DNA of 64,000 bases, from assembly GCF_001188955.3 (NCBI RefSeq), contig NZ_JPRF03000001.1:620001-684000 (forward strand), read 5' to 3'. The position numbers and the translations under genes are program-made. The DNA is from Kitasatospora aureofaciens. Its GTDB lineage: Bacteria > Actinomycetota > Actinomycetes > Streptomycetales > Streptomycetaceae. The notes under the pieces are model-generated. The model did not search any database. It was not told the origin of the DNA and saw only the letters and a list, made by a program, of their open reading frames with translations. Of the stretch, positions 31,745 through 41,539 are shown one piece after another (the stretch's first letter is position 1; every line of letters begins with the position of its first letter).

Positions 31745-33292
31745 CTACACCTGCTCGTTGCTGGATGCCGTGCTCATGGTCATGAGCCGCATGAGGGATT
31801 CCTGGGTGGCGTCGGCGCGGGCGACCTCGCCGGTGATCCGGCCTTCGGCCATGGTGTAGATCCGGTCGCACAGGCCCAGGAGTTCGGGGAGTTCCGAAGA
31901 GATGACGAGCACGGCCTTGCCCTGGGCGGCCAGCTCGGCGATGACGGTGTAGATCTCCGCCTTGGCGCCGATGTCGATGCCCCGGGTGGGCTCGTCGAGG
32001 ATCAGCACCTCCGGCTCGGCGAAGATCCACTTGCTGAGGACGACCTTCTGCTGGTTCCCGCCGCTGAGCGTGCCGGTCCGGGTGAACACCGTCGGGGCCT
32101 TGATGTTCATGGTCCGCCGGAACGATTCGGCGACTCTGCTCTCCTCGTGCCGGTCGACCCGGCCGTACCGGGCGACCTTGCCGAGCGCGCTCAGCGAGAT
32201 GTTCCGGCTGATGTCGTCGATCAGGTTGAGACCGAAGTGCTTGCGGTCCTCGGTGACGTACGCGATGCCGTGCCGGATGGCCTCGGGCACCGTCCGGGTG
32301 CGGACCTCCCGGCCGTGCAGCAGCACCCGGCCACCGCTCCAACGCCCGTACGAGCGGCCGAAGACGCTCATCGCGAGTTCCGTGCGGCCGGCGCCCATCA
32401 GGCCGGCGATCCCGACGATCTCACCGCGACGCACGTTCAGCGAGGCGCCGTCGACCACCGTGCGCTGCTGGTCGATCGGGTGGCGGACGGTCCAGTCCCG
32501 GACCTCGAAGGCGACCTCGCCGATGTCGGGGGTGCGGTCGGGATAGCGGTGTTCGAGGTCGCGGCCGACCATGCCGCGGATGATCCGGTCCTCGGAGATG
32601 CCCTCGGGACCGATCGCGATGGTCTCGATGGTCTGGCCGTCGCGCAGAATGGTGACGGCGTCGGCGACCCGGGCGATCTCGTTCAGCTTGTGCGAGATGA
32701 TGATGCAGGAGATGCCCTGCGCCTTGAGCTCCAGGATCAGGTCGAGGAGCTTGCGGCTGTCCTCGTCGTTGAGCGCGGCGGTCGGCTCGTCCAGGATGAG
32801 CAGTTTGACCTTCTTGGCCAACGCCTTGGCGATCTCGACCAGTTGCTGCTTGCCCACGCCGAGGTCGGCGATCCTGGTCTGCGGGCTCTCCTCCAGGCCG
32901 ACCTGCCGGAGCAGTTCGGCGGCGTGGGTGAGCGTCCGGTGCCAGCTGATCACGCCGCGGGTCGCGTGTTCGTTGCCCAGGAAGATGTTCTCGGCGACGG
33001 ACAGGTACGGCACCAGGGCGAGCTCCTGGTGGATGATGACGATTCCGCGCTGCTCGCTGGCCCGGATGTCCTTGAACCGGCAGGGCTCGCCCTCGAAGAG
33101 GATCTCGCCCTCGTAGCTGCCGTGCGGGTAGACCCCGCTGAGCACCTTCATCAGGGTGGACTTGCCGGCGCCGTTCTCACCGCAGACGGCGTGCACCTCG
33201 CCGGCGGCCACGGTCAGGTTGACCTCGGAGAGCGCCTTGACGCCGGGGAACGACTTGCTGATCGACCGCATTTCGAGAACGGGTCCAGCCAT
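31745..33292 (-). CDS. mmsA: Multiple monosaccharide ABC transporter ATPase (MmsA/GguA type)
   Basis: A 515-residue protein with two fused ABC ATPase domains, as in all CUT2 importers. Domain 1 has Walker [10 protein letters not shown] (near 38), the [15 protein letters not shown] signature and [11 protein letters not shown]. Domain 2 has a degenerate Walker A ([10 protein letters not shown]), [16 protein letters not shown] and [16 protein letters not shown]. The degenerate second site is normal for the family. Start at [17 protein letters not shown]. It is cotranscribed with chvE-like and mmsB genes. Confidence 0.92.
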   Translation of the reverse strand: MAGPVLEMRSISKSFPGVKALSEVNLTVAAGEVHAVCGENGAGKSTLMKVLSGVYPHGSYEGEILFEGEPCRFKDIRASEQRGIVIIHQELALVPYLSVAENIFLGNEHATRGVISWHRTLTHAAELLRQVGLEESPQTRIADLGVGKQQLVEIAKALAKKVKLLILDEPTAALNDEDSRKLLDLILELKAQGISCIIISHKLNEIARVADAVTILRDGQTIETIAIGPEGISEDRIIRGMVGRDLEHRYPDRTPDIGEVAFEVRDWTVRHPIDQQRTVVDGASLNVRRGEIVGIAGLMGAGRTELAMSVFGRSYGRWSGGRVLLHGREVRTRTVPEAIRHGIAYVTEDRKHFGLNLIDDISRNISLSALGKVARYGRVDRHEESRVAESFRRTMNIKAPTVFTRTGTLSGGNQQKVVLSKWIFAEPEVLILDEPTRGIDIGAKAEIYTVIAELAAQGKAVLVISSELPELLGLCDRIYTMAEGRITGEVARADATQESLMRLMTMSTASSNEQV

Positions 33293-33393
33293 GGTTGTGC
33301 GTCCGTATCGTTCGGGGCGGTGCGGCGCGGGCAGGTCTTCCGGGCGTCGCACCGCCGGTTCGGCGCGGGGCCCGGCCGACCGGGCCCCGCGGG

Positions 33394-34488
33394 CTACTTG
33401 AGCTGGTCCGCGGTGTACTGGCCGCTGTCGACCAGGATCTTCTGGTAGTTGTCCTTGTCGACGCTGACCGGCTGGAGCAGCTCGGCCGGGACGACCTTCG
33501 CGCCGTTGTTGTACTGGGTGGTGTCGTTGACCTCGGGCTTGCCGCCGGTCAGCAGCGCGTCGCCCATCTGGACGGCGACCTTCGACAGTTGGCGGGTGTC
33601 CTTGTAGACCGTCTCGGTCTGCTCGCCCGCGATGATCGACTTGACCGAGGCCAGCTCGGCGTCCTGGCCCGTGACGATCGGCAGGGACTTCGCGGTGCCG
33701 TAGCCCACGCCCTTCAGCGAGGAGAGGATGCCGATCGAGATGCCGTCGTACGGCGACAGCACGGCGTCGACGTGCGCGGTGGTGTAGGCCTTGCTCAGCA
33801 GGTTGTCCATCCGGGACTGGGCGACACCGCCGTCCCAGCGCAGCGTGGCGACCTGGTTGAAGTCGGTCTGCCCGCTCTGCACGACCAGCTTCTTCTGGTC
33901 GATGTACGGCTTGAGCACGCTCATGGCGCCGTTGAAGAAGAACGTCGCGTTGTTGTCGTCCGGCGAGCCGGCGAAGAGCTCGATGTTGAACGGCCCCTTG
34001 CCGTCCTTGAGACCGAGCTTGTCGACGATGTACCCGCCCTGGAGGACGCCGACCTTGTAGTTGTCGAAGGTCGCGTAGTAGTCGACGTTCTGGGTTCCCT
34101 TGATCAGTCGGTCGTACGAGATGACCGGAACGTGCGCATCGGCGGCCTTCTGCAGCACGTTGGTGAGGGAGGAGCCGTCGATGGCGGCGATCACCAGCAG
34201 CTTGGCGCCCTTGGTGATCATGTTCTCCACCTGGGAGACCTGGTTCTCCACCACGTTGTCGCCGTACTGCAGGTCGGTCTTGTAACCCTTGGCCTGGAAG
34301 TCCTTGACCATGTTGTTGCCGTCGTCGATCCAGCGGGCCGACGACTTGGTCGGCATCGCGATGCCGATGAGCCCACCCTTGGCGTCGCCCTTGGCCGCCC
34401 CGTCGCCGGCTCCGTTGGCGCTCTGCCCGCAGGCCGCCAACGAGAGCGTCAGGCCCACCGCGACGAGGCCCGCTGAAAGCTTCCGCAC
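33394..34488 (-). CDS. chvE: Sugar-binding lipoprotein, ChvE-like
   Basis: A 364-residue lipoprotein with signal peptide [20 protein letters not shown] and lipidated Cys20. The mature part is a type-1 periplasmic-binding fold with [47 protein letters not shown] and [18 protein letters not shown], closely fitting the ChvE/XylF multiple-sugar group. The start is a GTG after GGAGG. The promoter has a TTGACG -35 box and a 14-bp operator over the -10 box. Arabinose and galactose are reasonable ligands given the neighbouring araBDA and operators. Confidence 0.9.
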   Translation of the reverse strand: MRKLSAGLVAVGLTLSLAACGQSANGAGDGAAKGDAKGGLIGIAMPTKSSARWIDDGNNMVKDFQAKGYKTDLQYGDNVVENQVSQVENMITKGAKLLVIAAIDGSSLTNVLQKAADAHVPVISYDRLIKGTQNVDYYATFDNYKVGVLQGGYIVDKLGLKDGKGPFNIELFAGSPDDNNATFFFNGAMSVLKPYIDQKKLVVQSGQTDFNQVATLRWDGGVAQSRMDNLLSKAYTTAHVDAVLSPYDGISIGILSSLKGVGYGTAKSLPIVTGQDAELASVKSIIAGEQTETVYKDTRQLSKVAVQMGDALLTGGKPEVNDTTQYNNGAKVVPAELLQPVSVDKDNYQKILVDSGQYTADQLK

Positions 34489-34633
34489 AGTTCCTCCAGT
34501 GAATGGTGTTCCGCGACCGCGCAGAGCGACCCTGATGGGGGCGCCGGGGGCGGTCGAGCGGGGCCGGCCGGAGCGGTCCCTCGCGTTGTGGAACGTCGGG
34601 GCTGTGTTAGCTCTGGCCTGGCGTGACTTGAAG

Positions 34634-34660
34634 TGTTAACGCTAACAACCGCGCCGTCAA
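34634..34660 (-). promoter_or_regulatory. Promoter and operator of the chvE-mmsA-mmsB operon
   Basis: Minus-strand TTGACG (34660-34655), then 7 bp, then the operator TGTTAGCGTTAACA (34647-34634), which covers the -10 hexamer TAACAC. The geometry matches that of the araB promoter. Confidence 0.8.
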
Positions 34661-34725
34661 GGGGCGTTAGATCACCGTTGGGTCGCGGCGCCGGGACGGC
34701 TCGGCTGCCCCCGGCGGCACGCGGG

Positions 34726-34787
34726 CACGGCGAGGGCCACGCCGGACCACGGCGAGGGCCCCGCCGGACCACGGCGGGAGCCTCGCC
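34726..34787. repeat. 22-bp tandem repeat forming a terminator-like structure
   Basis: CACGGCGAGGGCC-A/C-CGCCGGAC occurs at 34726-34747 and 34748-34769 with one difference, then a partial third copy. The region 34751-34787 folds with GGCGAGG against CCTCGCC and CGCCG against CGGCG. It is 34 nt past the stop of the second CUT2 operon, so it is probably its terminator. The 332-bp gap 34489-34820 holds this and the chvE promoter. Confidence 0.65.
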
Positions 34788-34820
34788 AGCGAGTTCGGCT
34801 GCCGTGACGGGGAGGCGGGT

Positions 34821-35828
34821 TCAGGACCTCCGCGCCACGTGCCGGGCGCGCAGCCGGTCGGCCGTGATGGCCAAACCCAGGACGCAACCGAGCACGATGT
34901 TGGTGTAGTCGGAGTTGACCTGAAGGGTGGTCAGTCCGTTGTTGATCAGCTCCAGCAGGACGGCGCCGGCCACGATCCCCAGGACGCGGCCCTGCCCCCC
35001 GGTCAGGCTGACCCCGCCGATGACCGCGGCCGCGATCGCCGTGAGTTCCCAGCCGACGCCGACCCCGCTGGCGGAGCCGACTCCCATCCGGCCCAGCACG
35101 AGCATGCCGGCGAAGGCGGACATCAGCGAGGAGGTCACGTACATGGACACCACCCGCCGGTCGCCGCGGATGCCGGCCAGCCGGGCCGCCTCGGGATTCC
35201 CGCCGACCGCGTAGACCTGCCGCCCGGCGTAGGTGCGTTCCAGGAAGAACCACGCGGCGAAGGCCACCACGGCGAACAGCACCAGCGGCACCGGGACCTG
35301 GGCGAGGTAACTCTGGCCGATGTCGCCGAAGAACGGCGAGATGCCGATGATCGAGGTGCCGGAGGTGATCGCCAGGGTCACGCCCTGCGCCACGGTGTAG
35401 GTGACCAGGGTGACGACGAACGGTGGCATCCGCAGACGGGTGACGGCCAGTCCGTGGACCAGGCCGACCAGTCCCGCGACCGCCAGTGTGGCCGGCACCG
35501 CGAGGCCGACGGGCAGTCCGGCCCGCACGTTGAACCAGGACATCAGGATCACGCTGGTGCCCAGCAGGGCCCCCACCGACAGGTCGATGCCGCCGGTCAG
35601 GATGACCAGCGACTCGCCGATCGCGATCAGCCCGTACTGCGCCAGATCGGCGCCCATGCCCTGGAGGTTGACCGCGCTCGCGAAGGTGTCCCGGGCCAGT
35701 GCGAGCGTCGCGAAGACGACGAAGCAGGCCAGGACCACGCCCACCTCGGGTGTGTCGACCAGCGTGCGCAGTCGGCTCCGGCTCGGTGCCCCGGCCTTCT
35801 CCGGGGCGGGTGCGGTCCGGGTGGTCAT
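34821..35828 (-). CDS. CUT2-family sugar ABC transporter permease
   Basis: A 335-residue RbsC-type permease with about 9-10 membrane helices. Typical blocks are GIAESLVILTGGIDLS-like IGESLVILTGGIDLSVGALL, GNPEAARLAGIRGDR and AAVIGGVSLTGGQGRVLG. Its ATG overlaps the ATPase stop by 4 nt (ATGA). It is the third gene of a binding protein, ATPase, permease operon that is distinct from the mms operon immediately to the left. The substrate is likely a pentose or galactose-type sugar. Confidence 0.9.
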   Translation of the reverse strand: MTTRTAPAPEKAGAPSRSRLRTLVDTPEVGVVLACFVVFATLALARDTFASAVNLQGMGADLAQYGLIAIGESLVILTGGIDLSVGALLGTSVILMSWFNVRAGLPVGLAVPATLAVAGLVGLVHGLAVTRLRMPPFVVTLVTYTVAQGVTLAITSGTSIIGISPFFGDIGQSYLAQVPVPLVLFAVVAFAAWFFLERTYAGRQVYAVGGNPEAARLAGIRGDRRVVSMYVTSSLMSAFAGMLVLGRMGVGSASGVGVGWELTAIAAAVIGGVSLTGGQGRVLGIVAGAVLLELINNGLTTLQVNSDYTNIVLGCVLGLAITADRLRARHVARRS

Positions 35829-37393
35829 ACGGTCGCCTCCGTGCTCGCCGCCGGCTCCGGCCGGCTGGTGGCCGCTGTCATGATCCGTTCCTTGCTGAAG
35901 AGTTCGCGTGGCAGGTCGGCGACGACCCGCCCGTGGGCCATGACGAGGATCCGGTGGCAGACCCACAGCAGTTCCTCCAACTCGGAGGAGGCGGCCAGGA
36001 CGGCCAGACCGTCCGCCGCGGCCCGGTCGACGAGCCGGTAGATCTCGGCCTTGGCACCGACGTCGACGCCACGCGTGGGTTCGTCGAGCAGCAACACCTC
36101 GGGGGCTGCGTGCAGCCACCGTCCGAACACCACCTTCTGCTGGTTGCCGCCGGACAGGTCGCCGATCGGCTGCTCCTGGCTGTGCAGCCGCACCCCCAGG
36201 TCGCCGATGATCCGGCGGGAGCGCGCACGGTCGCCGCCGGGGGTGATCACGCCGTGCCAGGAGTCGCGCCGGAGGGTGGCCAGGGTCGCGTTCCAGCGCA
36301 CGGAGTGGGAGAGCAGCAGGGACTGTTCCTTGCGGTCCTCCGGCACCAGGCCGATGCCCGCGGCGACCGCGTCGGCGGGATGGCGCGGTCGGAACGGCCG
36401 ACCGCCCAGCTCGACCTCGCCGCCGGTGCGGGGCTGCGCGCCCATCAGGGTGTGCAGCAGCCGGCTGCGGCCCGCGCCCATCAGACCGGCCACCCCGACG
36501 ATCTCGCCGGCCCGCAGCTCCAGATCGACCGGGCCGAGCCCGTCGGCGGTCAGTCCCCGGGCGGTCAGGACCGTACGGGCCGGCGCGGGGGCACGGGATG
36601 CGGCGAGGTCGCGGGCGAGTTCGCCGCCGACCATCTCACGGATCATCCGTTCCTCGGTGGCCTCGGCCGGGGTGAGGTCCGCGACCGGCCGGCCGCCGCG
36701 CAGCACCAGTACGCGGTCGGCGACCTCCCGCACCTCGTCCAGCCGGTGGCCGATGAACAGCACCGCGCCGCCGTCCGCGGCGTGCCGCCGGGCGAGGGCG
36801 AGGACCTTGCCGGCCTCGACCGGGCCGAGCGAGGAGGTCGGCTCGTCCAGGATCAGCACCAGCGGCCGGTTGCCCCAGGCCTTGGCGATCTCGATCATCT
36901 GCCGCAGCGGGACGGGCAGTCGCTCGACCGGCAGGTCGACGTCCACGCCCTCGACGCCGACGTCGGCCAGCAGTTCGCGGGCCTCCCGGTGGGTGCCGGC
37001 CCGGTCGAAGAGGGCGCGGCGCAGCGCACCGGCGCCCTGGGCGGCCCGGGTGCGCCGGCCGAGCAGCAGGTTCTCGGCCACGCTCAGCCGGCCGACGAGT
37101 GGGAACTCCTGCGCCACCAGGCTGACGCCGAGCGCCTTCGCATGGTCGGGCCGACCGGGCTGGAGCGGGCGGTCGGCGATCAGGACCTCGCCGGAGGTGG
37201 GGGAGACGGTGCCGGCCAGCACCCCCATCAGGGTCGACTTCCCGGCGCCGTTCTCGCCCACCAGGCAGGTGATCCGACCGCGCGCCAGCTCGAGTTCGGG
37301 AATGTCCAGCACGGTGACCGGCCCGTAGCTCTTGCGCACCGCGCGCAGGGCCGCGGCCGGCCGGTCGGCGGTGCGGGCGGCCGTCCCGGTCAT
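35825..37393 (-). CDS. CUT2-family sugar ABC transporter ATPase
   Basis: A 522-residue double ABC ATPase. The first domain has [32 protein letters not shown] and [19 protein letters not shown]. The second has GLMGAGRSRLL (degenerate Walker A), [16 protein letters not shown] and VLLLDEPTRGVDVGAKAEIY. The first-domain signature is LPVPLRQ in place of the usual LS/LG-GQ motif, a minor oddity that also occurs in some family members. It is coupled on both sides by 4-nt overlaps (ATGA). Confidence 0.9.
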   Translation of the reverse strand: MTGTAARTADRPAAALRAVRKSYGPVTVLDIPELELARGRITCLVGENGAGKSTLMGVLAGTVSPTSGEVLIADRPLQPGRPDHAKALGVSLVAQEFPLVGRLSVAENLLLGRRTRAAQGAGALRRALFDRAGTHREARELLADVGVEGVDVDLPVERLPVPLRQMIEIAKAWGNRPLVLILDEPTSSLGPVEAGKVLALARRHAADGGAVLFIGHRLDEVREVADRVLVLRGGRPVADLTPAEATEERMIREMVGGELARDLAASRAPAPARTVLTARGLTADGLGPVDLELRAGEIVGVAGLMGAGRSRLLHTLMGAQPRTGGEVELGGRPFRPRHPADAVAAGIGLVPEDRKEQSLLLSHSVRWNATLATLRRDSWHGVITPGGDRARSRRIIGDLGVRLHSQEQPIGDLSGGNQQKVVFGRWLHAAPEVLLLDEPTRGVDVGAKAEIYRLVDRAAADGLAVLAASSELEELLWVCHRILVMAHGRVVADLPRELFSKERIMTAATSRPEPAASTEATV

Positions 37394-38538
37394 CCGGTGA
37401 TGCCGAGCTGGGTCTGCTTGGCGCGGAAGGCGCCCAGGTTGTCCGGGGTGACCACGCCGACCCCGGAGCTGAGGGTGCTGCCGTCGGACTCCAGGAGCGG
37501 CTTGACGACGGCCATCGTGGCGTCCCTGCCCAACACCTTGAGCGCGGCCAGCAGGTAGGCGCCGGTGTAGCCCTGCTGGTAGGGCGACTGGACGACGGTC
37601 GCCTGGATGACGCCCTGCTGGATGAACGTCAGGGTCTGGGCGTCGCTGTCGTCGGAGATCACCTTGACCTTGCCGGCCCGGCCCGCGGCCTGCACGGCCT
37701 GTGCGGCGGAGGGGCCGTCGTAGGAGTAGACGCCGTACAGGCCGGTCACGCCCGGGTCGGTCTGGATGGCGGTCTGCGCGTTGGTGAGGGCCTTGGCCGC
37801 GTCCATGTTGTCGGCGAGCTTGTTGGACACCTTGATGTCGGTGCCCTTCAGCGCGTCCTCGAAGCCCTGGATGCGCTCGACGGCGTTGGACGCGGTCAGT
37901 GAGCCGACCAGCACCACGACCTTGCCCCGGCCGCCCAGCGCGGCCTTCATCGCCTCGCCGGCCCGCTTGCCGGCCTGGTAGTTGGGCGTGCCGAGGTAGA
38001 GCGCGGCACCGTCCTCGGCGGGCAGCGGCGAGTCGATGGCCAGCACCGGGATCCCGGCCGAGGACGCGGACTGGATCGGTGACTTGACGGCCGTCGGGTC
38101 GATCGCGGAGAGCGAGAAGGCGGAGATGGACTGGCCGCGCAGGGTCTGGAGGATGGACAGCTGCTGGTCCAGCCGGCCGTTCGCCGGGGCCTGGAAGGTG
38201 CCCTTGACGCCGAGGTCGGCAAGGCCCTTGTCGAAGCCGGCCTTGCCGGCGTTCCAGTAGTCCACGGCGACGTTGACCACCATGGCCAGGTCCAGCTGGG
38301 AGAGGTCCTTGCCCTGGAGCGCCGACTTGAGCGCGGCGTCCAGGCGGGTCAGGTTGTCGTCGTTGAACGTGATGTCGCCCTGGATCGCGGGCGCGGCGGC
38401 CGGCGAACCGCCGGTGGAGGGGCCCGGGTCGCCGGCTCCCTGCTTGCTGCAGCCGACGGCCAGGGTCAGGGCCAGGGTGACGATCGCGGCGGACGCGATG
38501 CGGGCGGCTCTGGTGGGACGGGGGAGGGGTGCGCGCAT
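37390..38538 (-). CDS. Sugar-binding lipoprotein of the second CUT2 transporter
   Basis: A 382-residue lipoprotein. The signal peptide has IASAAIVTLALTLAVGC with lipidated Cys30. A Gly/Ser/Pro linker is followed by a type-1 periplasmic-binding domain (AMVVNVAVDYWNAGKAGFDK, SAIDPTAVKSPIQSASSAG, IPVLAIDSP, VISDDSDAQTLTFIQQGVIQ). It resembles rhamnose-, ribose- and pentose-binding proteins; the ligand cannot be fixed. ATG 38538 is preceded by GAGAGGAACC. The promoter carries a perfect palindromic operator of the arabinose type. Confidence 0.88.
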   Translation of the reverse strand: MRAPLPRPTRAARIASAAIVTLALTLAVGCSKQGAGDPGPSTGGSPAAAPAIQGDITFNDDNLTRLDAALKSALQGKDLSQLDLAMVVNVAVDYWNAGKAGFDKGLADLGVKGTFQAPANGRLDQQLSILQTLRGQSISAFSLSAIDPTAVKSPIQSASSAGIPVLAIDSPLPAEDGAALYLGTPNYQAGKRAGEAMKAALGGRGKVVVLVGSLTASNAVERIQGFEDALKGTDIKVSNKLADNMDAAKALTNAQTAIQTDPGVTGLYGVYSYDGPSAAQAVQAAGRAGKVKVISDDSDAQTLTFIQQGVIQATVVQSPYQQGYTGAYLLAALKVLGRDATMAVVKPLLESDGSTLSSGVGVVTPDNLGAFRAKQTQLGITG

Positions 38539-38629
38539 GGGGTGGTTCCTCTCGGTCGCTGCCGGTGGGTGGGGAGCTGGTGAAAGGCGCGGTGAACCGG
38601 CGCGAATGCTCGGGTGTGCCGCTGTGGAG

Positions 38630-38657
38630 TGTGAGCGCTCACATCCGCCAGCGTCAA
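38630..38657 (-). promoter_or_regulatory. Promoter and operator of the second CUT2 operon
   Basis: Minus-strand TTGACG (38657-38652), then 8 bp, then the perfect 14-bp palindrome TGTGAGCGCTCACA (38643-38630) covering the -10 position. The 365-bp gap 38539-38903 holds this promoter and the abfB operator, with nothing else evident. Confidence 0.78.
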
Positions 38658-38832
38658 CCACCTTGCAGTCATGGACCTGTGGCGTACTGACGGTCAGTCA
38701 CGGATGGTGGGAGGTTCCTCGCTGCGGACGTGTCGGAACCCTTGACGGGACACGGTCGGTGCGGGCACTGTCACCGGTCCAGGAACCCTCCAACCTCCCG
38801 CCCGGGCCGAAGTGTGCTGCCGCGGGCTGGAT

Positions 38833-38846
38833 TGTTAACGCTCACT
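38833..38846. promoter_or_regulatory. Arabinose-type operator upstream of abfB
   Basis: TGTTAACGCTCACT, 57 nt before the abfB start. No clear TTGACR box is placed 7-8 bp upstream, so the exact promoter is not defined. Confidence 0.65.
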
Positions 38847-38903
38847 TTCCCTTGGCCGCGCTCAACCACGAGCCGGGAGACACCGGATGAGCAGGGAGAC
38901 ACC

Positions 38904-40388
38904 ATGAGTGACACCCACAGCACCACCCGTGGACGGGGCGCACTGCGCCGCCTCGCCCGGGCCGGGGCGGCCCTCGCCGTCCTCGTCGGCGCCCTGGCGG
39001 GCGCCACCGCGACCAGCGGGGTGGCCCAGGCGGCCACCCAGGGGCCGTGCGACCTCTACGCCGCCGGCGGCACGCCCTGCGTGGCCGCGCACAGCACCAC
39101 CCGTGCGCTCTACGGCGGGTACGGCGGGCCGCTGTACCAGGTCCGCCGCGCCTCGGACCAGGCGCTGCGGGACATCGGCGTCCTGAGCACGGGCGGCTAC
39201 GCCGACGCCGCCGCCCAGGACGCCTTCTGCGCCGGCACCCACTGCGTGATCACCGTGATCTACGACCAGAGCGGCCGGAAGAACCACCTCACCCAGGCCC
39301 CCGGCGGTGGGGCCGCACCCGGCCCGGACAACCTCGCGGACGCGACCCTCGCGCCCACCACGCTGAACGGCCACCGCGCCTACGGCGTGTACGTCGCGCC
39401 GGGCACCGGCTACCGCAACAACCACACCTCCGGCGTCGCCACCGGCGACCAGCCCGAGGGGATGTACGCGATCCTCGACGGCACCCACTACAACGGCGGC
39501 TGCTGCTTCGACTACGGCAACGCCGAGACCAGCAGCAACGACACCGGCAACGGTCACATGGAGGCCGTCTACTTCGGCAACATCAAGGTCTGGGGCTACG
39601 GCAGCGGGCCCGGCCCCTGGGTGATGGCCGACCTGGAGAACGGCCTGTTCTCCGGCGTCGACACGCGCTACAACGCCAACGACCCGACGGTGAGCCACCG
39701 CTACCTGACGGCCATGGTCAAGGGCGCCCCGAACCAGTGGGCGATCCGCGCGGGCGACGCCCAGTCCGGCGGGCTGTCGACCTTCTACTCCGGTCCGCGC
39801 CCGAACGCGTCCGGCTACAACCCGATGCACAAGGAGGGGGCGATCATCCTCGGCATCGGGGGCGACAACAGCAAGAGCGCCAGCGGCACCTTCTACGAGG
39901 GCGTGATGACCTCCGGCTACCCGTCGGAGGCCACCGAGAACGCCGTCCAGGCCAACATCGTCTCGGCCGGCTACGCCAGTGCCCCGGCGGCTGCCACGGG
40001 GGCCCTGCGCGGCGCCGGTTCGGGCAAGTGCCTGGACGTTCCGAACGCCTCCACCGCACCGGGGACGCAGGCGCAGATCTACGGCTGCTCCGGAGCGGCG
40101 AACCAGACCTGGACCCGCACCGCCGACGGCCGGCTCACCGTGAACGTCGCCGGCACCACCCTGTGCCTGGACGCCTACGGCGCCGCGACGGCCGACGGGA
40201 CGAAGGTGGTGACCTGGCCCTGCAACGGCGGTGCCAACCAGCAATGGCGGTTCAACTCCGACGGGAGCGTCACCGGCGTCCAGTCCGGCCGGTGCCTGGA
40301 CGTCGCCGGGGCGCTCACCGCCGATGCGACGCCGGTCCAGCTGTGGAGCTGCTGGGGCGGGGACAACCAGAGGTGGGCACTCGGGTAG
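38904..40388 (+). CDS. abfB: Secreted GH54 alpha-L-arabinofuranosidase with C-terminal ricin-type CBM13
   Basis: A 494-residue secreted enzyme releasing terminal arabinofuranose from arabinoxylan or arabinan. The signal peptide (about 1-44) ends at AQAA. The GH54 catalytic domain is about 47-360, beginning GPCDLYAAGGTPCVAAHSTT. Glu208 in CFDYGNAETS matches the nucleophile motif of AkAbfB and Asp321 in GIGGDNS the acid/base. Fungal AbfB carries a CBM42; here the C-terminus (about 366-494) is instead a ricin B/CBM13 trefoil with three QxW-type repeats (NQTW, NQQW, NQRW). GGGAGA precedes the ATG. It has an arabinose-type operator upstream and a strong terminator downstream. Confidence 0.92.
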   Translation: MSDTHSTTRGRGALRRLARAGAALAVLVGALAGATATSGVAQAATQGPCDLYAAGGTPCVAAHSTTRALYGGYGGPLYQVRRASDQALRDIGVLSTGGYADAAAQDAFCAGTHCVITVIYDQSGRKNHLTQAPGGGAAPGPDNLADATLAPTTLNGHRAYGVYVAPGTGYRNNHTSGVATGDQPEGMYAILDGTHYNGGCCFDYGNAETSSNDTGNGHMEAVYFGNIKVWGYGSGPGPWVMADLENGLFSGVDTRYNANDPTVSHRYLTAMVKGAPNQWAIRAGDAQSGGLSTFYSGPRPNASGYNPMHKEGAIILGIGGDNSKSASGTFYEGVMTSGYPSEATENAVQANIVSAGYASAPAAATGALRGAGSGKCLDVPNASTAPGTQAQIYGCSGAANQTWTRTADGRLTVNVAGTTLCLDAYGAATADGTKVVTWPCNGGANQQWRFNSDGSVTGVQSGRCLDVAGALTADATPVQLWSCWGGDNQRWALG

Positions 40389-40418
40389 CTGCCGTTCCGG
40401 CCGCCCCTGGCCGCCCCG

Positions 40419-40464
40419 GGCCCCGGTCCCGGCTCCGCACCGCCGACGGAGTCGGGCCGGGGCC
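40419..40464. terminator. Terminator after abfB
   Basis: GGCCCCGG pairs with CCGGGGCC, then CCCG with CGGG and CTCCG with CGGAG, with one bulge and one mismatch and a 9-nt loop. Confidence 0.7.
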
Positions 40465-40628
40465 GGCGCCCGAGTCACCGGAGGGGCCGGGGCGCGGCGG
40501 CCAGGGGGCCGGCCGTGTGCGGCGAAACGACCGCGCCTGCCGTGGCGGGGGCGAACCGGAGGATGGACGTCGAGACGTGGCAGGGAAATGGATCGCCCGG
40601 GCGCGCAGGGGCCCGTACCGTCGGGGGC

Positions 40629-41282
40629 ATGAAGCTGCTCTCCGTCAACGTGGGCAGGCCCCGGCCCAATCCGTGGAAGGGGCTCGGCGCAACGGGCATC
40701 GACAAGCGGCCCGTGGACGGCCCGGTCGCGGTCGCCGACCCCGGTCCGAAGGGCACCGGTGCGGTCGGTCTCGCGGGTGACCGCGCCTACGACGTGAAGA
40801 ACCACGGCGGCGCCGATCAGGCCGTCTACGCCTATGCCCGCGAGGATCTCGATGGTTGGGAGGCCGAGCTGGGCAGGGTGCTCTCCAACGGCGTCTTCGG
40901 GGAGAACCTCACGACCGTCGGTCTCGACGTCAACGGTGCTCGGATCGGCGAACGTTGGCGCATCGGACCGGACGCGGTCCTGGAGGTGTCGTGCCCGCGG
41001 ATCCCGTGCTCGACGTTCCAGGGGTGGCTGGAGCGGGAGGGCTGGGTCACGCGCTTCACCGAGGCCGCGGTGCCGGGTGCCTATCTGCGTGTGATCGCGC
41101 CGGGGGCCATCCGGGCCGGCGACCCCGTCGAGATCGTGCACCGGCCCGACCACGACGTGACCGTCGAAGTCGTCTTCCGCGCGATGACGCTCGAACCGGC
41201 CCTGCTGCCGCTACTCCTGGTCGCCGACGCGCTGCCCGAGCAGGACCGGGCACGGGTTCGGCGGCGCATGCCGAACAGCTGA
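40629..41282 (+). CDS. MOSC domain protein (YiiM-like)
   Basis: A 217-residue MOSC (molybdenum cofactor sulfurase C-terminal) protein. Start at MKLLSVNVGRPRPNPWKG. Family motifs are GLAGDRAYDVKNHGGADQAVYAYAREDLDGWE, NGVFGENLTTVGLDV and SCPRIPCSTF, whose conserved cysteine may bind a sulfur or cofactor. Homologues such as YiiM detoxify N-hydroxylated bases through molybdenum cofactor. It appears unrelated to the sugar genes around it. Confidence 0.88.
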   Translation: MKLLSVNVGRPRPNPWKGLGATGIDKRPVDGPVAVADPGPKGTGAVGLAGDRAYDVKNHGGADQAVYAYAREDLDGWEAELGRVLSNGVFGENLTTVGLDVNGARIGERWRIGPDAVLEVSCPRIPCSTFQGWLEREGWVTRFTEAAVPGAYLRVIAPGAIRAGDPVEIVHRPDHDVTVEVVFRAMTLEPALLPLLLVADALPEQDRARVRRRMPNS

Positions 41283-41396
41283 TCGGCTCGGCGCGGGGGG
41301 ACGCGCTGCGTGCCGCACCGCTCACCCAGCGCCGTCGAGTCGCGGGCGGCGGGACGGCGGGACGGTTCGACCCGGCAATCTCCCCCACGGAGAACA

Positions 41397-41410
41397 TGTG
41401 CGCGTTAACT
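41397..41410. promoter_or_regulatory. Possible autoregulatory operator before the LacI gene
   Basis: TGTGCGCGTTAACT has two differences from the araB site TGTGAGCGTTAACA. It is 130 nt upstream of the GTG start of the regulator. Confidence 0.45.
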
Positions 41411-41539
41411 TGGCGGTATTGGCACATGTCCGCGGCCCGAAGCGCTGGTAGGAAGGGAAACCGCCGGTTGGACCGTGGGCGACGGATTGGCCTGGACCTG
41501 GTCGCGTACTGTGGTCCACAACCGAGGAGGGGACTGCGA

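Noticed and set aside
36850..37393. Second CUT2 ATPase as a pseudogene because of unusual signature residues
   Set aside because: The frame is intact, start and stop overlap neighbours properly, and Walker motifs are present; degenerate sites are normal in this family.
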